NCBI GenBank assembly: GCA_023412275.1
Contig: JAEYNY010000153.1
Location: 1-43,501 of the forward strand
Length of the DNA: 43,501 nt
Reading direction: 5' to 3'
DNA from: Bacillota bacterium
GTDB lineage: Bacteria > Bacillota > Clostridia > Acetivibrionales > DSM-1351
Position 1 is the first letter of the stretch. Each line of letters begins with the position of its first letter. Of the stretch, positions 17,063 to 26,797 are shown piece after piece. The position numbers were made by a program, and so were the translations under genes. Under the pieces are notes generated by a model. It had not been told where the DNA came from. It made no database searches and worked only from the letters and a program-made list of their open reading frames with translations.

Positions 17063-18254
17063 AATTACCTTTATATTTTTATTTGTGTTGTCAATAATAT
17101 TTTTATATAATTTCGGTGGTTTTGTATCCTTTTTCTTTTTCAACACCCTTGTTGCCTTATTGCTATTGTCTCTTGCATATACCATATTTGTATTTGTAAG
17201 AATCAAATTTATACAGGAAATAGACAAAAGGGTTATTGTCAAAGGAGAGAATGTAAGGCTTGTTGTAAAGATTTCAAACGAGGATATTTTAGTATACCCT
17301 TATGTTTTTGCAACTTTTTTCAGTTCACATTCTTCGTTTAAAGGCAAAAATTCTTCACAAAGTTTGTCCATCAGCCCCAAGTCCGGTAAGGAGTTTATCT
17401 TTGATATGGAATGTAAATTCAGGGGCGAGTATGACGTGGGGCTAAGTGAAATCTATATTGAAGATTTCCTAGGTTTGATAAAGTTAAAGTATAAAATACC
17501 TGAACCCAAAAAAATTATTGTTTATCCCAAAATTGAGCATCTTTCAAATTTTAGTATCCTGTCCTCTGGAAGTTCCGATTCGCAAAGTACTGAAAACGGT
17601 ATACAGGATAATATGAATAATATTAGGGACATACGTGAATACATTGCCGGAGACAGTTTCAGAAAGATTCATTGGAAGCTTACAGCAAGAAATGAGAAAC
17701 TTATGGTTAAAAACTATGAGGGTACTACAGATGCAAACGTTAATATACTTCTTGACCTCAGGAAAAATGTCTATAATGACGAAGAAAATATTATAATTGA
17801 AGATAAGCTAATTGAAGCGGCTATTGCCGTACTGTATTTCTATTTGTCCAAAGGAGTCTCCGTTAATTATGTATACTTTAATGAAAAACTTGAGGTGTTT
17901 AAGGCTTCCAATATGATGGAGTTTGAACAAATTTACAAATCATTATCATGTGTTAACTTTGATCAGCAGGTACCGATGCCGGATATTCTGAGACTCCATT
18001 CGGAATCCTGTTCAAATGCATCGGATATGATTGTTTTTACAAGTATATTAGATATTGATTTGTATAATGAAATGTACAAATCACAGATGGCAAACCATAC
18101 TGTCACTCTTATATATGTATCACCGGACAGTACCGGAAATGTTAAATCCGACATCATTGAAGATATTATGGAAAATCTCCCCGAAATCGGTATTAAAGCA
18201 TATTCCATACATCCAGACGATGATATAAAAATCTTACTTGGAGGTTCGGACTGA
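17049..18254 (+). CDS. DUF58-domain membrane protein
   Basis: The 401-residue protein begins with two closely spaced membrane helices (about 5-22 and 26-50). A beta-rich linker follows, then the DUF58 motif DIREYIAGDSFRKIHWKLTA near residues 195-215, and then a VWA-like domain (VNILLDLRKN...MIVFTSILD). It usually operates with MoxR and a membrane transglutaminase, presumably in cell-envelope protein handling; the actual function is unknown. It overlaps moxR upstream by 14 bases, and its TGA shares a base with the ATG of the next gene, so all three are coupled. Confidence 0.88.
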   Translation: MRKSRITFIFLFVLSIIFLYNFGGFVSFFFFNTLVALLLLSLAYTIFVFVRIKFIQEIDKRVIVKGENVRLVVKISNEDILVYPYVFATFFSSHSSFKGKNSSQSLSISPKSGKEFIFDMECKFRGEYDVGLSEIYIEDFLGLIKLKYKIPEPKKIIVYPKIEHLSNFSILSSGSSDSQSTENGIQDNMNNIRDIREYIAGDSFRKIHWKLTARNEKLMVKNYEGTTDANVNILLDLRKNVYNDEENIIIEDKLIEAAIAVLYFYLSKGVSVNYVYFNEKLEVFKASNMMEFEQIYKSLSCVNFDQQVPMPDILRLHSESCSNASDMIVFTSILDIDLYNEMYKSQMANHTVTLIYVSPDSTGNVKSDIIEDIMENLPEIGIKAYSIHPDDDIKILLGGSD

Positions 18255-20680
18255 TGGTACGTGAGAATAAATACAGTGTATTTGTTAACTTAATATTAGT
18301 AATGCTTTTATCTTTGTCTGTTTGTCAGACCCTGTACACCTCTCTTTTTATGACATATAGATGGGATATAAACATATTTCTTTACGTAATCCCACTAACG
18401 TTTGTTTTTTATCTAATGCTAAAGAATAAAGTTACATGTATCGTATCCGGTATTTTATTGTTTTTAATCGCAGGGTTTGCTTTTGTTTACATATATATTT
18501 CAAATACCTTTAATTCCTACTCAATTTGGCTGATTGATACAATGCAGGGATACCTTAACGAACCTAACTCCCTCTATCAAGCAATAACGGTATTTTTTAT
18601 AACCTTTATTGTTACGCTAATTTTATATATCTTCGCCATAAAGCTGTATAACATATACTTAGTCAGCTTTGTAACCTTCAGCTTGTTCTTTGGTCAGGCA
18701 TATGCCAATATTTTTGTAAGTAAACCGGCTTTTGTACTTTTCTTATTTTCCTTTCTCCTATTTTACTTTTTTTATGTATTGAAAAAAAGGACCGAGGAAA
18801 AATCTTACGATCCGGGCAACAGACTAAAATATCTGCTGTACATAATCCCTGTCTGTATAGCTGTATTGATTGTCAGCTTCAACTTTCCAATAGGTAATAA
18901 AAGAATTTCCTGGCCTTGGTTGGATAACAAGTTGGATAAAGCCATTGAAAGCTTTTCACAAAAAAACACCTCCTCTTTCGATTTCTTTTCTTTAAACGCT
19001 ACAGGTTTTGGAAGCAATGACATTCTGGGGGGTAATATCAGTCCTGATAAAACTCATGTAATGGATGTAAAATCAGAGTATTACAATCTTTATCTTAAAG
19101 CATCCTCAAAGGCATATTATAACGGTCACGGCTGGTATGACACTGACCCTATTTATACTCCTGTAATTCTGTATGGAAGCTCCATTGAAACTTTAAACAA
19201 TATAAATACGGATGCGAATCAGCTTGAAGTAGGAACTATGATGAGCAACCCAAATTCCAAAAAAGAATTGTACAAAAGTTCTAAAATAGAAATAAAATTT
19301 AAAAATATGAAAACTAAATCACTATTCATACCTCCAAAGACCTTTCAGATTACTCCTAAAAAGCAACTTGGATTGTTTACAGATAATTCAGGAATGATTT
19401 CTGCGGAAAAAGCCCAAGGCAGTAATTTTGAATATATTGTCAATTTTGATTATATGTTTCTGAATAGTGACAAATTCAAAAACAGTATCAGAAAAAGTTA
19501 TAAAGGTTATTGGAGCGATAACATAATGGAATATGAAAAAAATCAATACAAACTTATATTTAATATTGATATTGATAACTTATCGAACGAAGACAAAAAT
19601 ACGATTGTTAACGTAAATTTATTCAATAACCTTCAGGATCAAATACTTGACATTTATACAAAATACGTTTCATTACCAGGTACAGTAACCCAAAGAGTTC
19701 GTGATCTGGCCAAGAATATAACTATAAATCAAGGCAATAACTATGACAAGGCAAAGGCTATAGAAACTTACCTGGCTACAAACTATCCTTATACGTTAAA
19801 GCCGGGTAAACCACCTTTAAAAAAGGACTTTGTTGACTATTTCCTTTTTGAAGGCAAGAAAGGATATTGTACATATTATGCTACTGCAATGACTGTGTTA
19901 CTAAGGTGCATAGGGATACCTGCCCGTTATGTTGAAGGCTATATTCTGCCTCCGGACAATAGAAACGGTGTCTTTAAGGTTACAAACCAGCAGGCTCACG
20001 CATGGGTTGAAGCCTATTTCGAAGGATTTGGATGGATTCCCTTTGAACCTACCTCCCCTTTTGTTGCAGCAATGTATCAGGATAACCATATAAGGCCTGT
20101 TATTGCCAGTAATATGACCGGTCAATATTATGATGAATATCGGAGAATGATGGAAAAGTATCAAAGAGAAGGTCAAAATCATTCTATAGATATTTCCGGT
20201 AATTTGCCCACGGGCAGTAAAGATAAAAATACAACACGTGTAGCTTTTATTATAGCTATTTCATTGATTTCGTTAATTCTGCTGTCTTTATTGTTCGTCG
20301 TTTTATTTAACAGAATAAGATATTATTATCTGTTAGGTAAAATAAGAAAGCAAAATTCAAAGGATGCAGTTTTGACCGGCTACAAGTATATTATCAAACT
20401 GTTAAAAATACAGAATGTTACAATCTCAGCTGGTGAAACACCTTTTCAGTTTGGATTCAGAGTTGAGAAACTAATGGATTTTAAAGGATACAGTTTCAGT
20501 AAATACGATTTCAATTTAATAACTGATTATTATGTCAAGGCAAGATACAGCAGGGACACTCTTCCTGACGAAGCAAAACAGGATATGGTTAACTTTATTG
20601 AAACGGTATTAAAGCTAACCTCTGATAAAGTAAGCAAAGTAAAATTTAATTTTTATAAATATTTTCTTGGTAAAGTATAA
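18254..20680 (+). CDS. TgpA-like membrane transglutaminase-family protein
   Basis: The 808-residue protein has about six N-terminal membrane helices (10-215), a long extracytoplasmic region, a transglutaminase-like core and a further helix (about 660-685) with a cytoplasmic DUF4129-like tail. The core shows Cys539 in GYCTYYATAM and His582 in QAHAWVEAYF. The position expected for the catalytic Asp is Glu in WIPFEPTSP. The family catalyses acyl transfer or peptide cleavage at the outer membrane face; the substrate is not known. It is the third gene of the MoxR-DUF58-transglutaminase operon. Confidence 0.9.
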   Translation: MVRENKYSVFVNLILVMLLSLSVCQTLYTSLFMTYRWDINIFLYVIPLTFVFYLMLKNKVTCIVSGILLFLIAGFAFVYIYISNTFNSYSIWLIDTMQGYLNEPNSLYQAITVFFITFIVTLILYIFAIKLYNIYLVSFVTFSLFFGQAYANIFVSKPAFVLFLFSFLLFYFFYVLKKRTEEKSYDPGNRLKYLLYIIPVCIAVLIVSFNFPIGNKRISWPWLDNKLDKAIESFSQKNTSSFDFFSLNATGFGSNDILGGNISPDKTHVMDVKSEYYNLYLKASSKAYYNGHGWYDTDPIYTPVILYGSSIETLNNINTDANQLEVGTMMSNPNSKKELYKSSKIEIKFKNMKTKSLFIPPKTFQITPKKQLGLFTDNSGMISAEKAQGSNFEYIVNFDYMFLNSDKFKNSIRKSYKGYWSDNIMEYEKNQYKLIFNIDIDNLSNEDKNTIVNVNLFNNLQDQILDIYTKYVSLPGTVTQRVRDLAKNITINQGNNYDKAKAIETYLATNYPYTLKPGKPPLKKDFVDYFLFEGKKGYCTYYATAMTVLLRCIGIPARYVEGYILPPDNRNGVFKVTNQQAHAWVEAYFEGFGWIPFEPTSPFVAAMYQDNHIRPVIASNMTGQYYDEYRRMMEKYQREGQNHSIDISGNLPTGSKDKNTTRVAFIIAISLISLILLSLLFVVLFNRIRYYYLLGKIRKQNSKDAVLTGYKYIIKLLKIQNVTISAGETPFQFGFRVEKLMDFKGYSFSKYDFNLITDYYVKARYSRDTLPDEAKQDMVNFIETVLKLTSDKVSKVKFNFYKYFLGKV

Positions 20681-20689
20681 TAGGTTTGC

Positions 20690-20723
20690 AAAAGGCTGAA
20701 ATCATTGATTCTCAGCCTTTTTT
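20690..20723 (+). terminator. Terminator after the transglutaminase operon, overlapping the convergent gene's end
   Basis: AAAAGGCTGA pairs with TCAGCCTTTT (10 bp, 12-base loop), followed by TT. The stem begins 10 bases past the transglutaminase stop. Its right arm encodes the last residues of the convergent DMT transporter (stop at 20702), so that gene's 3' end doubles as a terminator. Confidence 0.8.
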
Positions 20724-21583
20724 GGCTTCCTTATAAAAGACAGTTTTGTTTCAGAAATTACAACAGCAATAAATATAAGCATAAAGCCCCAGGCCAGTCT
20801 GACTGTCAACTGCTCACCATAAAAGATAACTGAAAACATTATACCGAATACTGATTCAAGGCTTAGTATAATTGCAGCAGCAGAAGGATGAGTGTACTTT
20901 TGTCCAATATTCTGAAACAGCAGAGCTACTGCCGTAGCAAAAACAGCCAAATACAGAATACCAGAAACATTTTGTATACTTACTTGTGTTGGAATATGTT
21001 CTGTGGTAAGACCTGTTATCCAAGAAAAAATAGCAGCAAATCCAAACTGGATTATGGTAAGTACTATTGGGTCCTTCCCTTTACCAAGTTTTGCAACAGC
21101 AACAAGATGAGCAGCATATATAAAACCACCAAGTAAAGTAAAAGCGTCGCCAATTCCTATGGTAAGGCTTCCTGTAAGAGAAACCAGTCCGATACCTGTA
21201 AGGCAGATTACTGCGGCTGAGTAATTGTATATATCCGGTTTTGACTTATCAACAAGCCAGAATAAGAACGGTACGATTACACAATAAATTGCAGTCAGAA
21301 ATGCATTTTTTCCGGGTGTAGTATTTGTTATACCAATAGTTTGAGTACTATACCCCAAAAATAAAAAAAGGCCGATAACTCCACCTTTCCAAAGGTATTC
21401 AAAAGTTATATTTTTAAGCCTCTTGTAAAATATAACACCAAGCAGAATACAAGCTATGGTAAAACGAAACCCTAAAAGAATATGTGGTGGAAATACGTCA
21501 ACGGTATCCTTCATTATAAAAAACGAACTTCCCCATATAAATGCAGCACAAAAAAGCGCCAGCTTTGGAATAAATGATTTCAT
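20702..21583 (-). CDS. EamA/DMT-superfamily exporter
   Basis: The 293-residue protein has ten predicted membrane helices in two EamA repeats, each with the family pattern (LFCAAFIWGSSFFIMKD at the start; PSAAAIILSLESVFGIMFSV in the second repeat). The family exports amino acids or small metabolites; the substrate cannot be told. The ATG at 21583 has only a weak ribosome site. An extended -10 sequence, TGGTAGAAT on the minus strand (-10 hexamer at 21677-21682), is a possible promoter. It is not in an operon. Confidence 0.9.
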   Translation of the reverse strand: MKSFIPKLALFCAAFIWGSSFFIMKDTVDVFPPHILLGFRFTIACILLGVIFYKRLKNITFEYLWKGGVIGLFLFLGYSTQTIGITNTTPGKNAFLTAIYCVIVPFLFWLVDKSKPDIYNYSAAVICLTGIGLVSLTGSLTIGIGDAFTLLGGFIYAAHLVAVAKLGKGKDPIVLTIIQFGFAAIFSWITGLTTEHIPTQVSIQNVSGILYLAVFATAVALLFQNIGQKYTHPSAAAIILSLESVFGIMFSVIFYGEQLTVRLAWGFMLIFIAVVISETKLSFIRKPKKAENQ

Positions 21584-21727
21584 ATGTAAGCTGCTAATTT
21601 TAAATCAATCCTTTCAGATAACTGTTATGTTAAGTTTTTTAATTCAAAGATTTATGTACACTAAAGATACCTTCCTATTCTACCATTAAAATATTTAAAA
21701 TAGAAGATATTTATAAAGAGATTAGTT

Positions 21728-21946
21728 TTAATCTTGATCGTTATCAGAATCAGTATCATATCCCTTGCTGTCAAGATACTTTAATCCCAAAATGTATGCT
21801 GTAAGAGCTATGTATCCACCTATCATTCCTAACATTATGACGACAGGAGCAGAATCAGTATTTATAACCATGCAAAGTAATAATCCTAAAAATCCACCCA
21901 GAAAAGGCCATGCCCACATATAGAATTTAAATTCTTTGATGTTCAT
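21728..21946 (-). CDS. Small hypothetical membrane protein
   Basis: The 72-residue protein begins MNIKEFKFYMWAWPFLGGF and has two membrane helices (about 11-30 and 35-58) and a polar acidic tail ending DTDSDNDQD. The frame is open 40 codons upstream, but the ATG at 21946 has an AAAGAG ribosome site 6 bases away and the upstream residues look non-coding. I do not recognise a family. It sits alone between the exporter and another small membrane gene. Confidence 0.6.
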   Translation of the reverse strand: MNIKEFKFYMWAWPFLGGFLGLLLCMVINTDSAPVVIMLGMIGGYIALTAYILGLKYLDSKGYDTDSDNDQD

Positions 21947-22041
21947 ATTTATACTCTTTCTTTTATTTCGTGTAATATTTTTCATTATATTACAGAATAA
22001 TGGTAAAGACAAATATAGAACAGATTCAAAATGAACATAAA

Positions 22042-22072
22042 ATAGAGCTGCTGCAAATAGCAACAACTCTAT
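22042..22072 (-). terminator. Terminator after the four-helix membrane protein gene
   Basis: On the minus strand ATAGAGTTGTTGC pairs with GCAGCAGCTCTAT (13 pairs, two G-U) around a 5-base loop, followed by TTTTATG. The G-U pairs become A-C on the plus strand, so it works only for minus-strand RNA. It lies 18 bases past the stop at 22090. Confidence 0.8.
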
Positions 22073-22089
22073 CTAGTAAATCTGTATTA

Positions 22090-22569
22090 TTACATTTTCA
22101 TCATAAATAATGATGGGTCAAGCATACCAAATATCATTGCGATGTGAGCTACTACAAGGAATATTCCAACAAAGATTGAGTGCAGCTTGAGTTTTCCCAC
22201 TTCGTTTCTTTTTCTGCCGATAATGTTCATATCCAGCAAAGCCATTCCTAGCAGAGGAACTATACCTAAAAGATAAAAGCCTACTGCAACAACATCTCCA
22301 AAGCCTCTCCACTCACCATTTACGGTTAACGGAATTACTGCATTGAAAAGGAGGTATAAAAATACACCTGTGAAATATAAGCCTGCAAAAATACTTGTAA
22401 ACTTATTTAGCTTTCTAATACCGCCTGATAAATTTCTTGTGAAAAGTATTACAAGCTCTGTTACAGCAATGGTTTCAGCACATATAACCGGTATTGCCAT
22501 AAAAAGTATAAGGTTCCATGGCTGGTTTGATGCCAGAAGTTCCATATAATGAGTCATCATGTTTTCCAT
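22090..22569 (-). CDS. Four-helix membrane protein of unknown function
   Basis: The 159-residue protein has four membrane helices (about 18-40, 55-78, 92-115 and 128-152). His is found near the helix borders (MTHYMELL, KLHSIFVG, VVAHIAMIF) along with an ICAETIAVTELV segment in helix 1. The His placement would suit a heme or metal ligand, but I have no family evidence. The ATG at 22569 follows GGAGG. It is downstream of vanT on the same strand with an 86-base gap that shows no terminator, so some read-through from the van operon is possible. Confidence 0.75.
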   Translation of the reverse strand: MENMMTHYMELLASNQPWNLILFMAIPVICAETIAVTELVILFTRNLSGGIRKLNKFTSIFAGLYFTGVFLYLLFNAVIPLTVNGEWRGFGDVVAVGFYLLGIVPLLGMALLDMNIIGRKRNEVGKLKLHSIFVGIFLVVAHIAMIFGMLDPSLFMMKM

Positions 22570-22655
22570 TGTTTTTCCTCCGTAAAAATTTAATTAATTA
22601 TTTCTCCAACATAATAATAAATTTATATGAAGGTTTTATGGAGATTGAAAAATTT

Positions 22656-24818
22656 TTATAATGCAACTTGTTTATATAGTCTTTCAATTCTGCTACCCAG
22701 ACGACTAAGCAATTCATTTGTAATAGTCCCCGCCAGTGAAGCCACCTGTTCAGCAGTTATAGCCTCATTTCCGTCATCTCCGATTAGTGTGGCTATATCA
22801 CCTTGCTGTACATCCGGTATTTCCGAAATGTCTACGGTCAGCTGATCCATACATATATTACCTATTATAGGAGCTTTTCTACCCTTAATAAGCACATAAC
22901 CTTTTCCGCATGACAGGTTTCTTGGTATTCCATCTGCATAACCTATACAAAGGACTGCAATTTTAGTTTTATTTACGGCGATGAAATTTCTGCCATAGCC
23001 AACAGATTCACCCTCCTGTATTTCCTTTGTTAGAACAATTCTGGCTTTAAGGGACAGAACAGGCTTTAGATCAGCACGAACCTTTGTTTTATCATTTTCT
23101 TTACTCAGTACTCCATATAGTGCTATACCTACTCTGGCATAATCACAATCCAGCTCCGGGTAGTTTAGTATTCCATAACTACTCTGAATGTGTATTTTAC
23201 TGGGGTTACGGTTATTGCTTTTCAAGTAGTTAATGGTATTATAGAATTTCTTTATTTGCTGTTTTGTAAATAAAATATTTGAAGACTCTATACTATCGGC
23301 AGTTGATAAATGGGTATATGTCCCCCCCACTATCAGGTTTTTACAATTATAGGTTCTGTCTAAATTTGATAATGCATCATTGGTTTCGCCTAGCCTATGC
23401 ATTCCGGTATCAATTTTTATATGGACCTTTATTTTATGACCTGTCCTATCCAGTTGCTCTGCATATTGGTAATCCACAACTGTCTGTGTAAGATTATATT
23501 TTACAAGTAAAGGTGCTTCATTTGGATGAGTATATCCCAGTATCAGTATCTCTCCTTTTATTTTATAAGTACGCAGTTCTATTCCTTCAGCTAAGGTTGC
23601 AACTGCAAAAGCAGAAATACCTGCTTTATTCAGAAATCTTGATATTTCAATATCTCCATGTCCATATGCATTTGACTTTACAACAGCCATAAGTTGACAT
23701 TCATGAGGTAAGAGACACTTAAGTTGATTTACATTGTGTTTAAGCCTATCCAGATCAATTTCTGCCCATGCTCTGCACATTTCAGGCTGAGTTTGTCTTT
23801 TATAGGGCGTTAACTGCTTTTTAAGATATATCATAATAACTGAAACCGCAATTGTTACAACAGTTACAACAATAAAATGTATTAAACTATTCTCTATGAG
23901 ATATGTCTCTAATTTCAAAACCTTTGCGAAGCCTCTGACGAGAATAATACTCAGTGGATGAAGTATATATACAAGCATTGAAATATCTCTTAGCGTCTTT
24001 TGACTCTTTCCCTTTATGCTTAACAATATCCTGAACAGAAAAATCAAAGCCGGAACCAGCATAATATACATGCTATCATGCCTCTGTAAAGAGAAATGGT
24101 GCAATATCAAGGCTTCTACTATAAGAGCTGTAAAAGATAAAGTAAATCCAACTATATTTTTGGCTATTGAATATTCTTTTTGGGATTCTGCAATTAGGGC
24201 CCCCAAAACAATAAATACGGGAGCGAAAAACAAACCATTTCTTGTATAATCAAAATATGAGAATAAAACCCTATAAAAACTATTTGTTAAGTCAAATTTT
24301 TCCGATATTCCGTAGTAGCTGTCACCCAACAAACCAATCAGGTATAAAATAAAGCTTATTGCAGCTACGGCTTTCAGATTGAGCCTTGTCAACAAGCTGT
24401 ATACAAGCATAAAACCTATAATGCTGGCAGGAATGTACCAAAGGTGATAGAAGGTACCGTCAAATACAAAGTCTTTTACAAGAGTCGGAATAATTGATTT
24501 CTCTTTGAAATATCCTGAATAAATATTTACGGGTAGATATATCAATATGGCAGCTCCATATAAAAGCCCGGTTTTAGTGAGAAATCTAAAAAATATCCTT
24601 TTTCTGTTTTCTTGGGATTCAATACATCCGGGTATAAGAAAATAGCCTGTACACATGAAAAAGAAAGGTACTGCGACTCTTGCAATAATTCTGGTCAGTA
24701 CAAAGTCAGCTTCTTGGCTCATTGAAACCAATGGTGATGTATGAATAGCGATAATCATAATGGCAGCAACTATGCGAAATTTATCTATACCGGCAAATTC
24801 TTCCCTTTTGTTAGTCAT
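22656..24818 (-). CDS. vanT: Membrane-bound serine/alanine racemase VanT
   Basis: The 720-residue fusion has an N-terminal acyltransferase-3-like membrane domain (about 1-340, ten or so helices, IIAIHTSPLV and VPFFFMCTGYF), thought to take up L-Ser, and a C-terminal fold-III PLP racemase (about 350-720). The PLP lysine is in AVVKSNAYGHG (near 380), the second catalytic region is SVGYGRNF, and NICMDQLTVD follows. Asn701 (GTITNELLSRL) stands where alanine racemases have a Tyr; this change is characteristic of VanT and associated with Ser use. It makes D-Ser for VanG. The start overlaps the vanXY stop by 8 bases. Confidence 0.93.
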   Translation of the reverse strand: MTNKREEFAGIDKFRIVAAIMIIAIHTSPLVSMSQEADFVLTRIIARVAVPFFFMCTGYFLIPGCIESQENRKRIFFRFLTKTGLLYGAAILIYLPVNIYSGYFKEKSIIPTLVKDFVFDGTFYHLWYIPASIIGFMLVYSLLTRLNLKAVAAISFILYLIGLLGDSYYGISEKFDLTNSFYRVLFSYFDYTRNGLFFAPVFIVLGALIAESQKEYSIAKNIVGFTLSFTALIVEALILHHFSLQRHDSMYIMLVPALIFLFRILLSIKGKSQKTLRDISMLVYILHPLSIILVRGFAKVLKLETYLIENSLIHFIVVTVVTIAVSVIMIYLKKQLTPYKRQTQPEMCRAWAEIDLDRLKHNVNQLKCLLPHECQLMAVVKSNAYGHGDIEISRFLNKAGISAFAVATLAEGIELRTYKIKGEILILGYTHPNEAPLLVKYNLTQTVVDYQYAEQLDRTGHKIKVHIKIDTGMHRLGETNDALSNLDRTYNCKNLIVGGTYTHLSTADSIESSNILFTKQQIKKFYNTINYLKSNNRNPSKIHIQSSYGILNYPELDCDYARVGIALYGVLSKENDKTKVRADLKPVLSLKARIVLTKEIQEGESVGYGRNFIAVNKTKIAVLCIGYADGIPRNLSCGKGYVLIKGRKAPIIGNICMDQLTVDISEIPDVQQGDIATLIGDDGNEAITAEQVASLAGTITNELLSRLGSRIERLYKQVAL

Positions 24819-25605
24819 TGCGCTGCCTCCAGACTGTAACTATAAAACCGCCAATGTTATCTCCCGAAACTTCATAATATAAATTTTCAGGCATGTAAAC
24901 TGAATTTGTCTCTTCTCTCACGTTTACATAAAATATTGCTGCTGTCCATCCTTGATTTTCGACTTGTAAATGTATCCCATCGTATGGAAACTGCTTCAGA
25001 TATTCTATATATTCTTCCAAAGTGAAGTTATTATCTGAAATAATTTGGGAATGAGGATTTCCAACATAACGAAAATGCCATGGTTCATGAGATATTCCGG
25101 TAATTGCTTCCTTTCCTTCCGGATAACGTTCAATGAAACCATATTGTGCTGCTTTTTCACGGAACTCCTGACAAACTCCTTCATATGGGAACGAAGGACA
25201 AATAAAATCAATGTCAGGCTGGTTCTTAGCAACATCTATGGCAAGTCCCGTCTGGTGTTCACTGTGATTTGGAAAAGCCACGTATTTACTGGTAAATTCC
25301 TCACCATTTTCATTCAATGATTTATTATAGATTGCTATCTGTTCTCTTAACGGTCTGAAACCGCTAACCGGTACGATTTCATTTTCTCCGATACAGGCTC
25401 GGATCAGTTTCCTAAGCATTATTGCCGCTGTTTTATCAAGCAATATTTTTTTAGAATCAGTACTTACATTTTCTAAATTTTTAATTGTCAAATGCTCAGG
25501 CTTATTAATCGGGTTCTTTCTATTTACAAGTACAAGATTACCTATATGAATATATGAATTGGCCAAGTTCAACCTGACCATATTTGAGATCAGATTTGTA
25601 TTCAT
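24811..25605 (-). CDS. vanXY: D,D-peptidase/carboxypeptidase VanXY
   Basis: The 264-residue zinc peptidase of the VanY/VanX (M15) family has SEHQTGLAIDVA (zinc ligands H117 and D124), HEPWHFRY (base E174, ligand H177) and the SGFRPLREQI motif. It removes D-Ala-D-Ala and the terminal D-Ala of pentapeptide precursors. No N-terminal membrane helix is present, as in cytoplasmic VanXY and unlike VanY. The start ATG overlaps the vanG TGA (ATGA) and its stop overlaps vanT. The position between vanG and vanT is that of VanXY in vanG clusters. Confidence 0.92.
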   Translation of the reverse strand: MNTNLISNMVRLNLANSYIHIGNLVLVNRKNPINKPEHLTIKNLENVSTDSKKILLDKTAAIMLRKLIRACIGENEIVPVSGFRPLREQIAIYNKSLNENGEEFTSKYVAFPNHSEHQTGLAIDVAKNQPDIDFICPSFPYEGVCQEFREKAAQYGFIERYPEGKEAITGISHEPWHFRYVGNPHSQIISDNNFTLEEYIEYLKQFPYDGIHLQVENQGWTAAIFYVNVREETNSVYMPENLYYEVSGDNIGGFIVTVWRQRND

Positions 25606-26651
25606 TTTTCCATCGCCATCCTTATCAGCCTATCAACTATTGAAGCAAAGGATAAGCCCGCTCCCCGAAGCATATTGGGATAACGACTATGGGCCGTAAA
25701 ACCGGGTATGGTATTCACTTCGTTAAATACGATTTCTCCCTTCGGAGTCAGAAACATGTCCACCCTTGCGAATCCGGTGCAGCACAGAGCATTGTATAAA
25801 ATCCTTGCAGTATTTTTAATCCTTTCTGAGGTCACTTTATCAATTCTGGCAGGCATGTGGATTTTGGAAGTCTTTAATGTATATTTTTCGTTGTAATCAA
25901 AGAACCCGGTCTGAAGTTCAATCTCATCAACTTCACCTATTATAAGATTATCGCTTCCAAGGATGGCACAGCCTACCTCAAAACCATCTATATTCTCTTC
26001 AACAACTATTTTACTGTCGTATGCAAAAGCATTTATTATTGCCTTTTCAAGCTCATCTCTACTATTAGCACGTGTTATTCCGAAAGATGAACCGGCTCTT
26101 GCGGGTTTTACAAAAACAGGGTAACTAAGAGTTTCAGTCATACGTAAAATATCTTTAAGAGGCATAGTTTTTTCTGCAGATATTGATATTGGAACACCCA
26201 CTCCTGCCGACTGTGCAATACGATGAGCAATATCCTTGTCCATGCACATAGCTGAACTTAGAATACCACTGCCTACAAAAGGTATTCCTGCAAGTTTCAA
26301 CATCCCTTGAACAGTACCGTCTTCACCATTTCTACCATGAAGTACGGGAAATGCAACATCAACAAAAGTAATGGAGCTTGAACCCTCTGAAAATTCATAG
26401 AAACCATGTATGCTTGGACTTTGGGCAAAAGCAACAGGATTACATCCTTTTTCTTCAAACCATGTATTATTCCTGATTTTGCCGACATCTCCAAAGAATC
26501 TGAGCCATTCGCCCTCTTTAGTGATCCCTATTAAAATTGTATTATACAAGTCACTGTTGATATGTTCTATTACAGATGAAGCAGAATTAAGTGAGACTTG
26601 GTATTCCGGCGAGCAGCCTCCGAAAATAATTGCAATGTTTTTTCTATCCAT
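25602..26651 (-). CDS. vanG: D-alanine--D-serine ligase VanG
   Basis: The 349-residue ATP-grasp ligase has IAIIFGGCSPEYQVSL at the start, FPVLHGRNGEDGTVQG, the specificity loop FFDYNEKYTLKTSKI and NEVNTIPGFTAHSRYPN at the end. The EKY-type omega-loop and the general sequence match VanG as I remember it, and differ from D-Ala-D-Lac ligases such as VanA. It makes D-Ala-D-Ser, which lowers vancomycin binding. The ATG at 26651 has AAGGAG 7 bases upstream. It is the first of three overlapping genes, with a regulated promoter region upstream (26652-26797). Confidence 0.95.
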   Translation of the reverse strand: MDRKNIAIIFGGCSPEYQVSLNSASSVIEHINSDLYNTILIGITKEGEWLRFFGDVGKIRNNTWFEEKGCNPVAFAQSPSIHGFYEFSEGSSSITFVDVAFPVLHGRNGEDGTVQGMLKLAGIPFVGSGILSSAMCMDKDIAHRIAQSAGVGVPISISAEKTMPLKDILRMTETLSYPVFVKPARAGSSFGITRANSRDELEKAIINAFAYDSKIVVEENIDGFEVGCAILGSDNLIIGEVDEIELQTGFFDYNEKYTLKTSKIHMPARIDKVTSERIKNTARILYNALCCTGFARVDMFLTPKGEIVFNEVNTIPGFTAHSRYPNMLRGAGLSFASIVDRLIRMAMEK

Positions 26652-26694
26652 TTTTTTCTCCTTGAGTTATTATTAAAATCATTTTAAGAGTAAC

Positions 26695-26779
26695 TATTTA
26701 CTACGAATATAATTTTAATAATTTCTCGGCTGCTCTTTATTAACTTAGTCTTATTGAATTCTTAAGAATTCCTTACGAA
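26695..26779 (-). promoter_or_regulatory. vanG promoter region with candidate VanR operators
   Basis: On the minus strand TCGTAAGGAATT (26778-26767) is close to the VanR consensus of vanA clusters, TCGTANGAAANT as I recall it, with one mismatch. It overlaps the inverted repeat TAAG-GAATT-CTTA (26775-26763) and a perfect 16-base palindrome GAATTCTTAAGAATTC (26756-26771). A weaker repeat, TCGTAGTAAATA, lies at 26706-26695. AT-rich -10-like sequences occur between them, but no -35 is convincing, as expected for an activator-dependent promoter. Confidence 0.55.
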
Positions 26780-26797
26780 TTTATTTAGAATTTTATA

